Source of the DNA: Akkermansiaceae bacterium
GTDB lineage: Bacteria; Verrucomicrobiota; Verrucomicrobiia; Verrucomicrobiales; Akkermansiaceae
Direction of reading: 5' to 3'
DNA length: 64,000 nt
Assembly (NCBI GenBank): GCA_028822935.1
Contig: JAPKCM010000004.1
Span: 62,001-126,000 of the forward strand
How positions within the stretch are numbered: the first letter of the stretch is position 1; the number at the start of each line of letters is the position of its first letter. A program made the translations under genes and the position numbers. Shown one piece after another: positions 44,010 through 53,224 of the stretch. Under the pieces are notes generated by a model, which worked only from the letters and a program-made list of their open reading frames with translations, was not told where the DNA came from and ran no database searches.

Positions 44010-44750
44010 TTAAACTCTCCGACGACGCGACGCACCGAACATCAGCGCTGTTCCCAACAAGAGAGCCGAACTTGGCTCAGGCACCAGTGCCCAACTCGAA
44101 GGAGCGGGCAACTGCGCAGGAGATTGATCAATTTCCGTGTATAAGGTTCCAGCGAGAGAATCCGCACCCAAGGCATTGACTCCCCCATTAAAGTAAGACG
44201 CATTTTGAAACTGAGCCATGTCAGGTGACCCCGGCTCGATCGATTCGTCGAGACCGGCAAGATCCGCTGCCACAACGCCGAATCCAGTATCGTTTCCTCC
44301 CGCAATCGCAGCGGCATTAGCGGCCAACGTGAAATTGTTGGTGAGAGTGACCGCACCGTCGGTCGCAGTCAAAGTGATCACATCAGTGGCCGTCGAAATA
44401 TCAGCATCCAGACGGATGGAGATCACCGAGTTCGCGAAACCCGAAATATCCAAAGTCATGATTCCATCACCAGTCGGTGAAGAAGCAACGTAGCCACCTT
44501 GGTCGTAGTAGTAGACGAGACTGTTGCCGACCAGAGCCAGAGCGCTACCAAGGCCATCGCCACCCGCTTCGAAAATGATGCGATTCGGATTGGAAGGAAG
44601 AGCTCCCACGACCAAACCGACGTCGAGAGTCCAGTCATTGACTCCGGTCACCGGATCATCGGTCCGTGGTCCAGGAGTGAGCGTGATGACCGCAGCCGAG
44701 GCTGGCACGAGAGCCAGAGCCGAAAGGGTTAAAATATTGGGAATGTACAT
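44010..44750 (-). CDS. PEP-CTERM sorting-domain protein
   Basis: A 246-residue exported protein with signal (MYIPNILTLSALALVPASAA) and a beta-rich Gly/Asp/Thr-rich body. The tail is a textbook PEP-CTERM: VPEPSSALLLGTALMFGA followed by SRRRRV, that is a Pro-Glu-Pro, a short hydrophobic helix and an Arg cluster. In the known exosortase system the tail is cut by EpsH-type exosortase and the protein is delivered to the surface or matrix. Exosortase is not in this window. The body is not assigned to a family. Confidence 0.88.
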   Translation of the reverse strand: MYIPNILTLSALALVPASAAVITLTPGPRTDDPVTGVNDWTLDVGLVVGALPSNPNRIIFEAGGDGLGSALALVGNSLVYYYDQGGYVASSPTGDGIMTLDISGFANSVISIRLDADISTATDVITLTATDGAVTLTNNFTLAANAAAIAGGNDTGFGVVAADLAGLDESIEPGSPDMAQFQNASYFNGGVNALGADSLAGTLYTEIDQSPAQLPAPSSWALVPEPSSALLLGTALMFGASRRRRV

Positions 44751-44809
44751 GTAAAGCCCTAGTAATTAGACATTTCCTCTCATCGTGTCAACCACCCATC
44801 TCCCCCTCC

Positions 44810-47284
44810 TTAGCGAGACTGAAAGATTTCACTCACGAGAGCCTCGACTACCAGAGTCCGAAGCCCTCCGCCTCCTGACTCGACCTTCGCTTGGATGTCT
44901 CGAATGGCAAACTGATCCACGGCTTCCATGTGCCGGCCGGTGGCGTGAGCCAGCAGCGTCGAAATCAAATGTCGCTGGAAAACCTCCGCTCTCGTCGACA
45001 CCAAAATCTCCTTCAAGCCCTCGAAGCCATCGAATTTCTCGCCCGATGGCATCTCCCCCGTCGCATCGACCTTGAGAGCTTTCGCCTTCTTGTTCGCCTT
45101 GGGATAACGATCCCGCCACTTGCCCAGTTCATCAAACATCTCCAACCCAAATCCGGGCGGATCGATCTTCCGATGACACTCCGCGCACGTTTTTGAGGCC
45201 AAATGCTTTGCCAAGCGCTCCCGCAAAGTCTTCGCACCCCTTACATCGGGCTCAATCTCCGGCACCTCATCAGGCGGCGGAGGCGGGACGACTCCCAAGA
45301 TATTCTCGGAAACAAAAACCCCGCGCGTCACCGGCGACGTCTCCACCCCATTCGAACTCACCGTCAGTACCGCCGCCATTCCCAAAACTCCCCCTCTACC
45401 ACTCCCATCCGGCAGCTTCACCCTCCGAAACCCATCCTTCAACCGAAGAGTCTTCCCTTCCGCCAAGCCATAGTGCTTCGCCAAGTATTTATCCACGAAG
45501 GTGTAATCTGCATCGAGCAACTCCAGCACCGGCCCATTCTCTTTCAGCAAGTACTCAAAGAAATGCCGCACCTCCTCCTTCATCGAAGCCGGCCAATTTT
45601 CCGCATAATAGCGCCGCGCCCGCTCCCTCGGTGGAGGCATCCCTCCCAAGTCCCGCAGATTCAGCCAGCCATCTAAAAAGCTCTCCACAAACCCTGCCAC
45701 CCGCTCATCTCTCAACATCCGCTCCACCTGCCCACGCAGTATCTTCGGCTCATTCAAACGTCCCTCTTCCGCCAACTTCAACAACTCCTCATCCGGCGGC
45801 CCCGCCCAAAGCGCATAAGAAAGCCGCGCCGCCAAATCGTAGGGCTTCAGCTCCGGCTTCTCCTCTGGCGTGATCTCACTCAGGTAAAAAAACGAGGGCG
45901 AACAAAGCACCATCTTCACCACATCAAGCGCCGCCTGCCGTGCCTTCGCGCCCTCCTTCAATCTCTTCCCGTAAAAACTCTCCAACCGCTTCCGATCCTC
46001 ATCATCAAGCGGCCTCCGAAAAGCCCGCTCCGCAAATCGACCCAACTGCTCCAGCGCCTTCTTCTCCTCAAATCCACCCTCTCCAAAAACCGCCTTCTCT
46101 TCCAAACTTCCACCGTCTTCAGCCAGTGGACCAAGCACCTTAATCTCAGAAATCCGAAGATGCGGAAGCTTCCCCTCCCGTAAAAGCGTCGCACGACTGA
46201 CATCCTTGCTGGGATTCTTGAACTCATGCTTATAGCGCTTGTTCACCTCAATCACCGATCGCCTCGACTCAAAGGGACCATTCGGAAAAATGAAGCGCGG
46301 TGTCTGTCCCTTTTCCAACCACACCCTAAACTTCACCCACTCCGGCTTCTCATCCGACACCACCGATTTCGCCAGCACCGGCTCAATCCGCTGTGGATAA
46401 TGAATGTGACCCTTCGTGGCATCCCCCGGCACCACCCCCAAAATAAAAGGCTCGCTAAAATCGATTCCGAAAATTTTAGGGTCGTAGTGCGTGTCCCGAT
46501 GCATCGCCTGCACCAGCACCTCTAAATCATAGAGTCCCGACACCGGAACTCCCTCCAAAAAGTCCTCGATATGCCCATAGCTCCCCTGCCGCGTGTCCGT
46601 ATCCGGCTGCTCGTAGATACAGAGAAATTTGTATTTAAAAACAGCCTGATGACTCCCCGCCAGTTCCTCATACTGCTTAAAGTTATCGCTAAAATGCCAG
46701 CTCTTCACTTCCATCTCCGGCTTCCCGAGTCGATTCTCCACGAGCCGCTGCGCCGACTGGAAATACTGATCTAAAAGAAAGCCCGAAGTCACGAGACTCT
46801 CCCCCACCGTATCGAGATGGTGGCTCGTCTTCTCCTTCGGAAAATCAAGCGTCAGTCCAAGCGTGTCCACCCGACGACCAAACAAAACCGCCATGGTATT
46901 CTCATACTCCCGATCCGAGAGCCGCCGCATCACCGTCTTACCGCCGTTACTTTTAAAACGACTCCGCGCAGCCGCCACCTCCCCCTGCAACGCCCGAATG
47001 ACCGCCAATCTCTCTTCGTCCTTAGGCTGTTCCTCTTTCTTCGGCGGCATTTCCTTGAGCGTTATCTGATCGATGATCTCCTGCGCCATGATCAAGTCAT
47101 GCAGACTCGTCAGCGGAAGATTAAGACTTTCAAACTCCCGCTCCCCCTTCTCCGTGGCCGAATCGTGACACTCGTAACAATGGTAGTCCAAGAAATCGAC
47201 AATCACCTCATGGGAACCCGGCTCTTTCGCCTGCCCAAATCCGCAGCCCAGAGTCACCCCCAACAAAAAAGAGGTGATCCTCAT
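44810..47284 (-). CDS. DUF1592-type planctomycete cytochrome protein (DUF1587/1595/1592/1588/1585)
   Basis: A predicted exported protein of 824 residues, starting at ATG 47284 (signal MRITSFLLGVTLGCGFGQAK); the longer open frame upstream overlaps the DUF1552 gene and lacks a signal. An N-terminal haem-like motif CYECH near residue 35 marks the planctomycete cytochrome domain. The usual series follows: DREYENTMAVLFG (DUF1587), FAERAFRRPLDDEDRKRLES (DUF1595), YDLAARLSYALWAGPPDEEL (DUF1592), FVSENILGVVPPPPPDEVPE and KTCAECHRKIDPPGFGLE (DUF1588), and LLAHATGRHMEAVDQ (DUF1585). It is seven bases after the DUF1552 gene, its regular partner. Function is unestablished; oxidative polymer breakdown has been proposed. 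Confidence 0.92.
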   Translation of the reverse strand: MRITSFLLGVTLGCGFGQAKEPGSHEVIVDFLDYHCYECHDSATEKGEREFESLNLPLTSLHDLIMAQEIIDQITLKEMPPKKEEQPKDEERLAVIRALQGEVAAARSRFKSNGGKTVMRRLSDREYENTMAVLFGRRVDTLGLTLDFPKEKTSHHLDTVGESLVTSGFLLDQYFQSAQRLVENRLGKPEMEVKSWHFSDNFKQYEELAGSHQAVFKYKFLCIYEQPDTDTRQGSYGHIEDFLEGVPVSGLYDLEVLVQAMHRDTHYDPKIFGIDFSEPFILGVVPGDATKGHIHYPQRIEPVLAKSVVSDEKPEWVKFRVWLEKGQTPRFIFPNGPFESRRSVIEVNKRYKHEFKNPSKDVSRATLLREGKLPHLRISEIKVLGPLAEDGGSLEEKAVFGEGGFEEKKALEQLGRFAERAFRRPLDDEDRKRLESFYGKRLKEGAKARQAALDVVKMVLCSPSFFYLSEITPEEKPELKPYDLAARLSYALWAGPPDEELLKLAEEGRLNEPKILRGQVERMLRDERVAGFVESFLDGWLNLRDLGGMPPPRERARRYYAENWPASMKEEVRHFFEYLLKENGPVLELLDADYTFVDKYLAKHYGLAEGKTLRLKDGFRRVKLPDGSGRGGVLGMAAVLTVSSNGVETSPVTRGVFVSENILGVVPPPPPDEVPEIEPDVRGAKTLRERLAKHLASKTCAECHRKIDPPGFGLEMFDELGKWRDRYPKANKKAKALKVDATGEMPSGEKFDGFEGLKEILVSTRAEVFQRHLISTLLAHATGRHMEAVDQFAIRDIQAKVESGGGGLRTLVVEALVSEIFQSR

Positions 47285-47291
47285 ATTCCGC

Positions 47292-48575
47292 TTAGGAAAA
47301 GTTTCCCGTGCTATTTCCAAAGGACTCAGTCTCCACCCCCATGCGCTGGGCGAGATCGACGAATAAATTACAAAGCGGCACCTTTTTAATCCCCTGCCAC
47401 TCCACCTTCTTAAACTCGCCATGCCGATACCCACCGCCCGCAAGTAAGACCGGAAGATCCGAGTTCTTGTGCGAGTTCGCATCGCCAATCCCGCTTCCAA
47501 AAAGAACGGAAGTCGAATCCAGCAAAGTCCCCTCCCCATCCTGCACCGAGGAAAGCTTGTTCAGAAATTTCTCAAAGTGCTCGATCTGATAAGCCTCCAG
47601 CGCCAGCAAATGGCCCACCGCTTCCGCATCATTCCCGTGATGAGACAAACCGTGATACGATTTCTCAATCCCAAGATGCTGCGGCAAAAAGGAGCCGCCA
47701 ATCTCGAGCGTCGCAACCCGCGTCGAGTCCGTCTGCAGCGCCAGCGCGATCAGCTCATAAAGCATCGGTAAATCTTCCACCGTATTGGCATTCGCTGGCT
47801 TTGCAAAAGGAGCATCAGGCTTCGGCTGATCGGTCCACTGGCGTCGCAGCTCAAGCCGCTTTTCAACGTCACGAATCGAAGTGAAATATTCGTCTAACTT
47901 CTCCTGATCCTCGCGATTCACCTTCTTCGCTAGACCCTTCGCCTCCTCATTGATGGTATCCAAAATCGATCCTTGAAGTCCGTTCTCCTCCACCATCTCA
48001 CGGCGCCGCTTCGGCGTCTCACTTGCGAACAAGCGATCAAAAAGCTCCGCCGGATTCGTGATCGGCGGCACCCTCACTCCGGACCGCGTCCACGAGAGCT
48101 GACATCCGCCATGAATCCCCCCTTCCGAGCCCACCGTGAGCGAGGAAAAGCGCGTCTGGCTCCCAATCTCCTCCGCGAGATATTGATCGATCGTGACATT
48201 ACCATCCTCCCGATCCTTCGCTTCCGAGTTCAGCACCCCTGACAAAAATGAATGCACGGCAAAGTGCCCCCCCTTAATCCCGTGATCCAAGCCCCGGTAA
48301 ACCGTCATCTGGTCACGCATCGCCTCAAGCGGCTTGAGCAACCTCGTCGATTCATACCCTTTCCCCACCGTTTCCGGAAAAAGACTCTTCGTCTGAAAAC
48401 CCAACAAATTCCCCACCCCCACAAAGCGCTTCGCCCCAATCCCTGCTCCCCGCGTCGCCTGCACCGCCGCCAACGACCCAGCCGTCTTCGCCATCAGAGA
48501 AGTAAGCCCAGGAAGCGCCAAGGTCGCACCAGCCGCCCTCAGCAAAAAGCGACGGCGATTGAGTTCAGATTTCAT
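47292..48575 (-). CDS. DUF1552 protein with Tat signal
   Basis: A 427-residue protein exported by the Tat route, with the twin-arginine start MKSELNRRRFLLRAAGATLA. The body is DUF1552: RFVGVGNLLGFQTKSLFPET, VYRGLDHGIKGGHFAVHSFL, NVTIDQYLAEEIG, and the C-terminal SSVLFGSGIGDANSHKNSDL. The fold is alkaline-phosphatase-like in related DUF1501 proteins, but metal ligands are not certain here. It is directly upstream of the DUF1592 gene and probably cotranscribed. Confidence 0.92.
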   Translation of the reverse strand: MKSELNRRRFLLRAAGATLALPGLTSLMAKTAGSLAAVQATRGAGIGAKRFVGVGNLLGFQTKSLFPETVGKGYESTRLLKPLEAMRDQMTVYRGLDHGIKGGHFAVHSFLSGVLNSEAKDREDGNVTIDQYLAEEIGSQTRFSSLTVGSEGGIHGGCQLSWTRSGVRVPPITNPAELFDRLFASETPKRRREMVEENGLQGSILDTINEEAKGLAKKVNREDQEKLDEYFTSIRDVEKRLELRRQWTDQPKPDAPFAKPANANTVEDLPMLYELIALALQTDSTRVATLEIGGSFLPQHLGIEKSYHGLSHHGNDAEAVGHLLALEAYQIEHFEKFLNKLSSVQDGEGTLLDSTSVLFGSGIGDANSHKNSDLPVLLAGGGYRHGEFKKVEWQGIKKVPLCNLFVDLAQRMGVETESFGNSTGNFS

Positions 48576-48793
48576 CAGGGAAGAATTAAGTTTCGGCCCA
48601 TAGGGTCAAACTGCAAGCCGCAGTATAAGTGACGCACTCCAGCCGCCAAGTCTTTCATTTGGCTGGGCACCGTCATTAAATTAGAGGCCTTCAATATGGT
48701 GCTCAAAGAGCGCCCGCCAGCTGAGTCCAATAAATGAACCTTCCCCTAGCTTCGTCATCTGTCTCACCATTCCCCTTCTCGGAGATCAGGTTC

Positions 48794-48826
48794 CCAGCCC
48801 CAATGGGGGCTGCGCAACTCAGCCCA
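48794..48826 (-). repeat. GGCTGAGTT palindromic element, copy 1
   Basis: Read on the minus strand it is GGGCTGAGTTGCGCAGCCCC followed by CATTGGGGCTGG. CAGCCCC and GGGGCTG form a stem around CATT. It is the inverted counterpart of the element at 49037-49070. Confidence 0.6.
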
Positions 48827-49036
48827 TCGGTAAACGAGGGACAAGAGCAGCCCAGGAATTTCATCGCTAGAAAGGAATAGCGCGAGCCTTTGATCTCGAT
48901 TCGGAAACGGAGGGCCCGAAGCGTGCCTCTCCAGTATCGCAGCAGAAGAAGAAGCGGGCTGCGGGAATACGGCACTCGTTTCAACATCAAAGGCTTGCCC
49001 CCGACCTTTACGAAACCAATACCCAGGCCTTCGACC

Positions 49037-49070
49037 TAGGCTGAGTTATGCCGACCCTTTGGGCCTTTGA
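49037..49070 (+). repeat. GGCTGAGTT palindromic element, copy 2
   Basis: It reads AGGCTGAGTTATGCCGACCC followed by TTTGGGCCTTT. Copy 2 shares GGCTGAGTT, then a CC-rich and GG-rich stem, with copy 1 on the other strand about 210 bases away. Similar elements are, to my recollection, widespread in Verrucomicrobia and Planctomycetes intergenic DNA. Confidence 0.6.
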
Positions 49071-49374
49071 GGGTTGCTCTGAGAAAAAATTTGGAACCAC
49101 GCAGAATCACTCTTGCTCAGCCAATGTAACCTCTCTCGAAATGGTGAGATCTTGAGTTTCACAATCAGGCCTTATGGCCTCATCTCCAATTTAAGAATTT
49201 CATCCCATTCGAATGAATTGCACCGCCAACCGCCCCGAAAGACCGTAACTCCATCCGACCCAACCAGCGTCGATCCTGTTCATCTGTGGTTCAAAATTCC
49301 CTAGTGTAGGAACCCTTCCCATCGTAGACCAAATATAATTTTGGCGAGAAAAACTAGCCGGCATCTCGATAAGC

Positions 49375-50787
49375 CTAAATAATCCCCTTCACCAATTTGC
49401 CATGAACATCCGTAAGGCGGAAATCGCGGCCCTGGAAGCGGTAGGTGAGCTTCTTGTGATCGATGCCCAGTTGATGGAGAATGGTGGCGTGAAGGTCGTG
49501 GACGTGGACGATATCTTTCACGGCGTGGTAGCCGAAGTCGTCGGTTTCGCCATAGCTGATTCCCGGTTTGATCCCGCCTCCGGCGAGCCAGCCTGAGAAG
49601 CCCTTGATATGGTGGTCGCGGCCCGAACCTTGGGCCATGGGGGTGCGTCCGAACTCACCGGCCCAGATGACCATGGTGTCTTCGAGCATGCCCCGCTGTT
49701 TGAGATCTTTCACCAGTGCGGCCGATCCTTGGTCCACGAATTTGGCAGTCTGCTCCATTCCTTTTTTCAATCCGCCGTGGTGATCCCAGCCGCGATGGTA
49801 GCACTGGATAAAACGAACTCCCCGCTCCGCCATGCGGCGGGCCATGAGGCAGTTTGCCGCGAAAGAACCATCGGCGCCCTCCGTGCCATACATGTCGAGG
49901 ATGTGCTTGGGCTCATCGGAAAAATCGACCAACTCGGGCACGCTTGTCTGCATGCGGAAGGCCATTTCATATTGATTGATCTTGGTGGCGATCTCCGGGT
50001 CATCGAGCGCTTCATCCCCAAGGGCATTCATGCGCTGGGAGGCCCGAATGACATCTTCTTGTCCTGCGTCGGAGAGGCCCTTAGGACGACTGATATAATG
50101 CACCGGATCTCCCGACGACTGAAACTCAACCCCTTGAAAACGGCCGGGAAGAAAACCATTATTCCACTGACGCGCCGCGATCGGTTGCCCCTGACCTCCG
50201 CCCGCGGACGTGAGGACGACAAAGCCGGGGAGATTCTCCGTTTCACTACCCAAGCCGTAGGTGAGCCATGAACCCATGCTGGGGCGACCAGGAATGATCG
50301 ACCCGGTATTCATGAAGGTGTGCGCCGGGTCGTGGTTGATTTGCTCAGTATTGAGGGATTTGACGACGCAGATGTCATCGGCGATCTCTCCGATCTGCGG
50401 AAAGACATCGCTGATCATCTGCCCGCTTTTTCCATGACGGGAAAAGTTGTGCTGGGGACCGAAGCATTTCAGCTGGTTCGCTTGGCTCTGAAGCTGGGCA
50501 ATTTGCTGTCCCTCGGTGATCGACTTCGGCATCGGCTTGCCGTTCATCTCAGCAAGCTTCGGTTTGTAGTCGAACGATTCGAGATGCGAGGGACCTCCGG
50601 CCATGTAGAGCCAAATCACGCGCTTGCATTTCGCCGGGATATGAATGGGCAAGGCATTGCTGGCCCCTTCAGAGCCGAGGGAATTTTGATTCAGAAGTGA
50701 AGCCAGCGCCAGTGTGCCAATCCCCTTGGTGTTTCGCTTGAGGAAATGGCGGCGTGTTTGGTCGAGAAGAAATCGTTGGTAGTCCAT
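49375..50787 (-). CDS. DUF1501 protein
   Basis: A 470-residue DUF1501 (alkaline-phosphatase-fold) protein. The N-terminus has a twin-arginine-like segment (DQTRRHFLKRNTKGIGTLAL). Core family segments are VIWLYMAGGPSHLESFDYKP, HGKSGQMISDVFPQIGEIAD, QINHDPAHTFMNTGSIIPGR, HRGWDHHGGLKKGMEQTAKF and VIWAGEFGRTPMAQGSGRDH. In Verrucomicrobia it is nearly always paired with a PSD1/DUF1549-DUF1553 protein, as here, four bases upstream. The pair is predicted to act outside the cytoplasm on a complex polymer; the substrate is unknown. Confidence 0.94.
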   Translation of the reverse strand: MDYQRFLLDQTRRHFLKRNTKGIGTLALASLLNQNSLGSEGASNALPIHIPAKCKRVIWLYMAGGPSHLESFDYKPKLAEMNGKPMPKSITEGQQIAQLQSQANQLKCFGPQHNFSRHGKSGQMISDVFPQIGEIADDICVVKSLNTEQINHDPAHTFMNTGSIIPGRPSMGSWLTYGLGSETENLPGFVVLTSAGGGQGQPIAARQWNNGFLPGRFQGVEFQSSGDPVHYISRPKGLSDAGQEDVIRASQRMNALGDEALDDPEIATKINQYEMAFRMQTSVPELVDFSDEPKHILDMYGTEGADGSFAANCLMARRMAERGVRFIQCYHRGWDHHGGLKKGMEQTAKFVDQGSAALVKDLKQRGMLEDTMVIWAGEFGRTPMAQGSGRDHHIKGFSGWLAGGGIKPGISYGETDDFGYHAVKDIVHVHDLHATILHQLGIDHKKLTYRFQGRDFRLTDVHGKLVKGII

Positions 50788-50791
50788 GGCT

Positions 50792-53116
50792 CTAGTAGCG
50801 GGCGATCATTTCGTGGAGATTAAAGAGGACGCGGGAGAGCGACATCCAGGTGGCGGATTCAATGGGATCTTTCGCGCTCACGGGAGAGTCGCCATTCTTG
50901 AGATATTCGGCGGCCGCCACGGGATCCTTTTCGAAACGGGCCCGCTGTTTCTCGTAAAGTATCTTCATCTCGCTGGATTCGTTCTCGTTCGGCTTACGGG
51001 ACACCGTTTCTTGAAAGGCCCACGTGAGACGGCTTTGGAAATCCTCTCCTCCTTCAGAAAGGATACGCTCGGAAAAGACGCGGGCAGCTTCCAAGAAAGT
51101 GGGATCATTGAGCAGAACAAGCGCTTGCAGCGGCGTGTTCGAGCTAGGTCGGTCCGCCGCGCATTCCTCACGCGAGGGAGCATCGAATGACTTCATCATG
51201 GGATGCAGGAAAGTGCGCTGCCAGTGGGTGTAGACGCCCCGGCGATACTGATCGTTTCCTTTCGATGCCTGATAATTCCGGCGCGGGAAATTGAGATGCT
51301 GATAGTATTTCGCTGGCTGATAAGGGCGCACGCTTTTGCCTCCGACGTCACGAACCAAAAGATCGCTGATCGAAAGCGCCGAGTCGCGGACGAGTTCGGC
51401 ATCGAGTCGGAAACGGGCCTGTCGTGCGAAAAGCTGATTGTAAGGATCCACTTCGCGAAGCTCGGAACGCGGGTACGAGCTCTGTTTGTAAGTCTCCGAG
51501 TTCACCATCGTCCGCACGAGTTGCTTGATGTCCCATCCGCTCTCGACGAACTCCAACGCAAGCCAGTCGAGGAGTTCGGGATGCATCGGCCAGTCGCCTT
51601 GGCTGCCCAAGTCGTCAAGATTTCCCGAGATTCCAGAGCCGTAAAATTGCTTCCACAAGCGATTGGTAAAGGTGCGCGCCGTGAGCGGGTTCTCCGGGGA
51701 GGTAATCCAGTTCGCCAAGTCGAGCCGGGTCAGGCGTTCTTTTCCCTCTGGCAGATTAATCTTCCCCAGAAATTCGGGAATCGCAGGGAGCACGATCTCG
51801 CCAGAATCGTCCATCCAGTTGCCACGAGCAAGAACCCGAACGGTGCGCGGCTTGACCGCTTTGGAAATGACCATGCTAAGTGCTGCCCCGTGGACCTTCT
51901 TCTTTTCATCTTCGAGCTTCTTAAGAACGGCACGTTCGGGATGTTCTTTGGGAGCATCCTTGGGAATGCGGGCCTTGCTTTCGGGAATCGCTTTGTCCAA
52001 CTCCGCGAAGCGCGCCTTTTCTTCATCGGTGTAGAGAAAAATCTGAGGAGGTCGGGTGCGCGCGCTGTAGACCCCCTTTTCTTCGAGATCCGCAAAGAAG
52101 GCCGCCATGGTGTAAAAATCCTTCGTCAAATAGGGATCAAATTTATGATCGTGGCACTCCGCACAGCCGAGGGTCGCCCCAAGCCAGACGGAGGACGTGG
52201 TGCGGACCCGGTCGCCGGCGTACTTCGCGAGGTATTCCTTGGCCTGCGCTCCGCCCTCTTCCGAGGTCATGTTGAGCCGGTTGTATCCCGATGCGATGAG
52301 CTGCTCCTCCGTGGGGTTGGGGAGAAGATCTCCTGCGATCTGCTCGCGCGTGAATTCCTCGAAGGACTTGTTCGCGTTGAAGGAATTAATGACGTAGTCG
52401 CGGTAGGGTGAAACTGTCACCAGTTGGTCGCCGTGGTAGCCCACCGAGTCGGCATAGCGGACAAGGTCGAGCCAAGGGATGGCCATCTTTTCTCCATAAT
52501 GGGGCGACGCCAGGAGGTGATCAACGAGCTGAGCATGCCCCATTTCCAATCCCTCTTCCATCTCCTGAGTCGTTGGAGGAAGACCGATGAGATCCTGATA
52601 GAGACGACGCACCAAGCGCCACTTCTTTGCAGGGGGCGAGGCCTTGAGATCTTGTTCCTTGAGTTCCTTCGTGATGAAATGATCAATGGCATTCTTATCG
52701 GAAGAATGGCGCACGGGTTTCAGGTAGGCCCAGTGACTTTCATACTCCGCTCCTTGCTCGATCCATTTGCGAATGAGGTTGCGGTCGGCATCCGTGAGTT
52801 TCTTGATCGTTTCTGGTGGAGGCATGATCTCATCGGGATCATGTGCCGTGATGTGCTGGAAGAGTTCGCTCTTGTCAGGATCGCCGGGCTTGATGACGCT
52901 AGCGGCACCTTCTGCGGTATCGAGTCGTAGTTCGGCTTCCCGGGTGTTCTTGTCGAATCCATGGCAGGCGAAGCATTTATCCGACAAGATAGGCCGAATA
53001 TCTTTATTAAAGGTCACTTTTTCCGGCACCGCGTGAGCCAGAGAAATCGCGAAGAGGGCAGGGATAAATCGACAGAGCACGGGAAGGATACTGGGCTTAA
53101 TTGAGAGGTGTTTCAT
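50792..53116 (-). CDS. PSD1 / planctomycete cytochrome C protein (DUF1549, DUF1553)
   Basis: A 774-residue exported protein (hydrophobic N-terminus SILPVLCRFIPALFAISLAHA). A cytochrome-like domain has CFACH near residue 49 in DIRPILSDKCFACHGFDKNT. DUF1549 includes RRLYQDLIGLPPTTQEMEEG, WLDLVRYADSVGYHGD and the second haem-like motif in GCAECHDHKFDPYLTKDFY. DUF1553 closes the protein, with NPLTARTFTNRLWKQFYGSG, DWPMHPELLDWLALEFVESG and RPSSNTPLQALVLLNDPTFL. It is the first gene of a two-gene operon with DUF1501. It is divergent from the cytidylyltransferase-kinase gene. Confidence 0.95.
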   Translation of the reverse strand: MKHLSIKPSILPVLCRFIPALFAISLAHAVPEKVTFNKDIRPILSDKCFACHGFDKNTREAELRLDTAEGAASVIKPGDPDKSELFQHITAHDPDEIMPPPETIKKLTDADRNLIRKWIEQGAEYESHWAYLKPVRHSSDKNAIDHFITKELKEQDLKASPPAKKWRLVRRLYQDLIGLPPTTQEMEEGLEMGHAQLVDHLLASPHYGEKMAIPWLDLVRYADSVGYHGDQLVTVSPYRDYVINSFNANKSFEEFTREQIAGDLLPNPTEEQLIASGYNRLNMTSEEGGAQAKEYLAKYAGDRVRTTSSVWLGATLGCAECHDHKFDPYLTKDFYTMAAFFADLEEKGVYSARTRPPQIFLYTDEEKARFAELDKAIPESKARIPKDAPKEHPERAVLKKLEDEKKKVHGAALSMVISKAVKPRTVRVLARGNWMDDSGEIVLPAIPEFLGKINLPEGKERLTRLDLANWITSPENPLTARTFTNRLWKQFYGSGISGNLDDLGSQGDWPMHPELLDWLALEFVESGWDIKQLVRTMVNSETYKQSSYPRSELREVDPYNQLFARQARFRLDAELVRDSALSISDLLVRDVGGKSVRPYQPAKYYQHLNFPRRNYQASKGNDQYRRGVYTHWQRTFLHPMMKSFDAPSREECAADRPSSNTPLQALVLLNDPTFLEAARVFSERILSEGGEDFQSRLTWAFQETVSRKPNENESSEMKILYEKQRARFEKDPVAAAEYLKNGDSPVSAKDPIESATWMSLSRVLFNLHEMIARY

Positions 53117-53224
53117 GCATGCCGGATGAATGCATAACTTTCTATCGCTGCATCCTTTCTACTTTTGGCAAAATGAGCGAGAAAACACTGTCGGATTTTG
53201 TCGAAAATGAGCACGATTTGCCTG

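Larger units (their letters stand above)
48576..49374. other. Repeat-rich, gene-poor spacer between two DUF/cytochrome modules
   Basis: About 800 bases without an intact gene. It holds two inverted copies of a GGCTGAGTT element (listed separately) and a 25-codon minus-strand fragment at 48681-48758 that is coding-like (MTKLGEGSFIGLSWRALFEH, then HIEGL). It also has a TTCATCTGTGGTTCAAA stretch near 49278. It looks like a site where mobile repeats and broken genes accumulated. No RNA gene was recognised. Confidence 0.6.

Noticed and set aside
48703-48990. Small minus-strand gene of 95 codons in the repeat-rich spacer.
   Set aside because: It runs through the inverted repeat element and has no signal, motif or ribosome-binding site. 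Another frame in the same stretch looks more coding-like.
51203-52411. Long open frame on the plus strand across the PSD1 gene.
   Set aside because: It has no recognisable motif and is antisense to well-defined DUF1549/DUF1553 domains.
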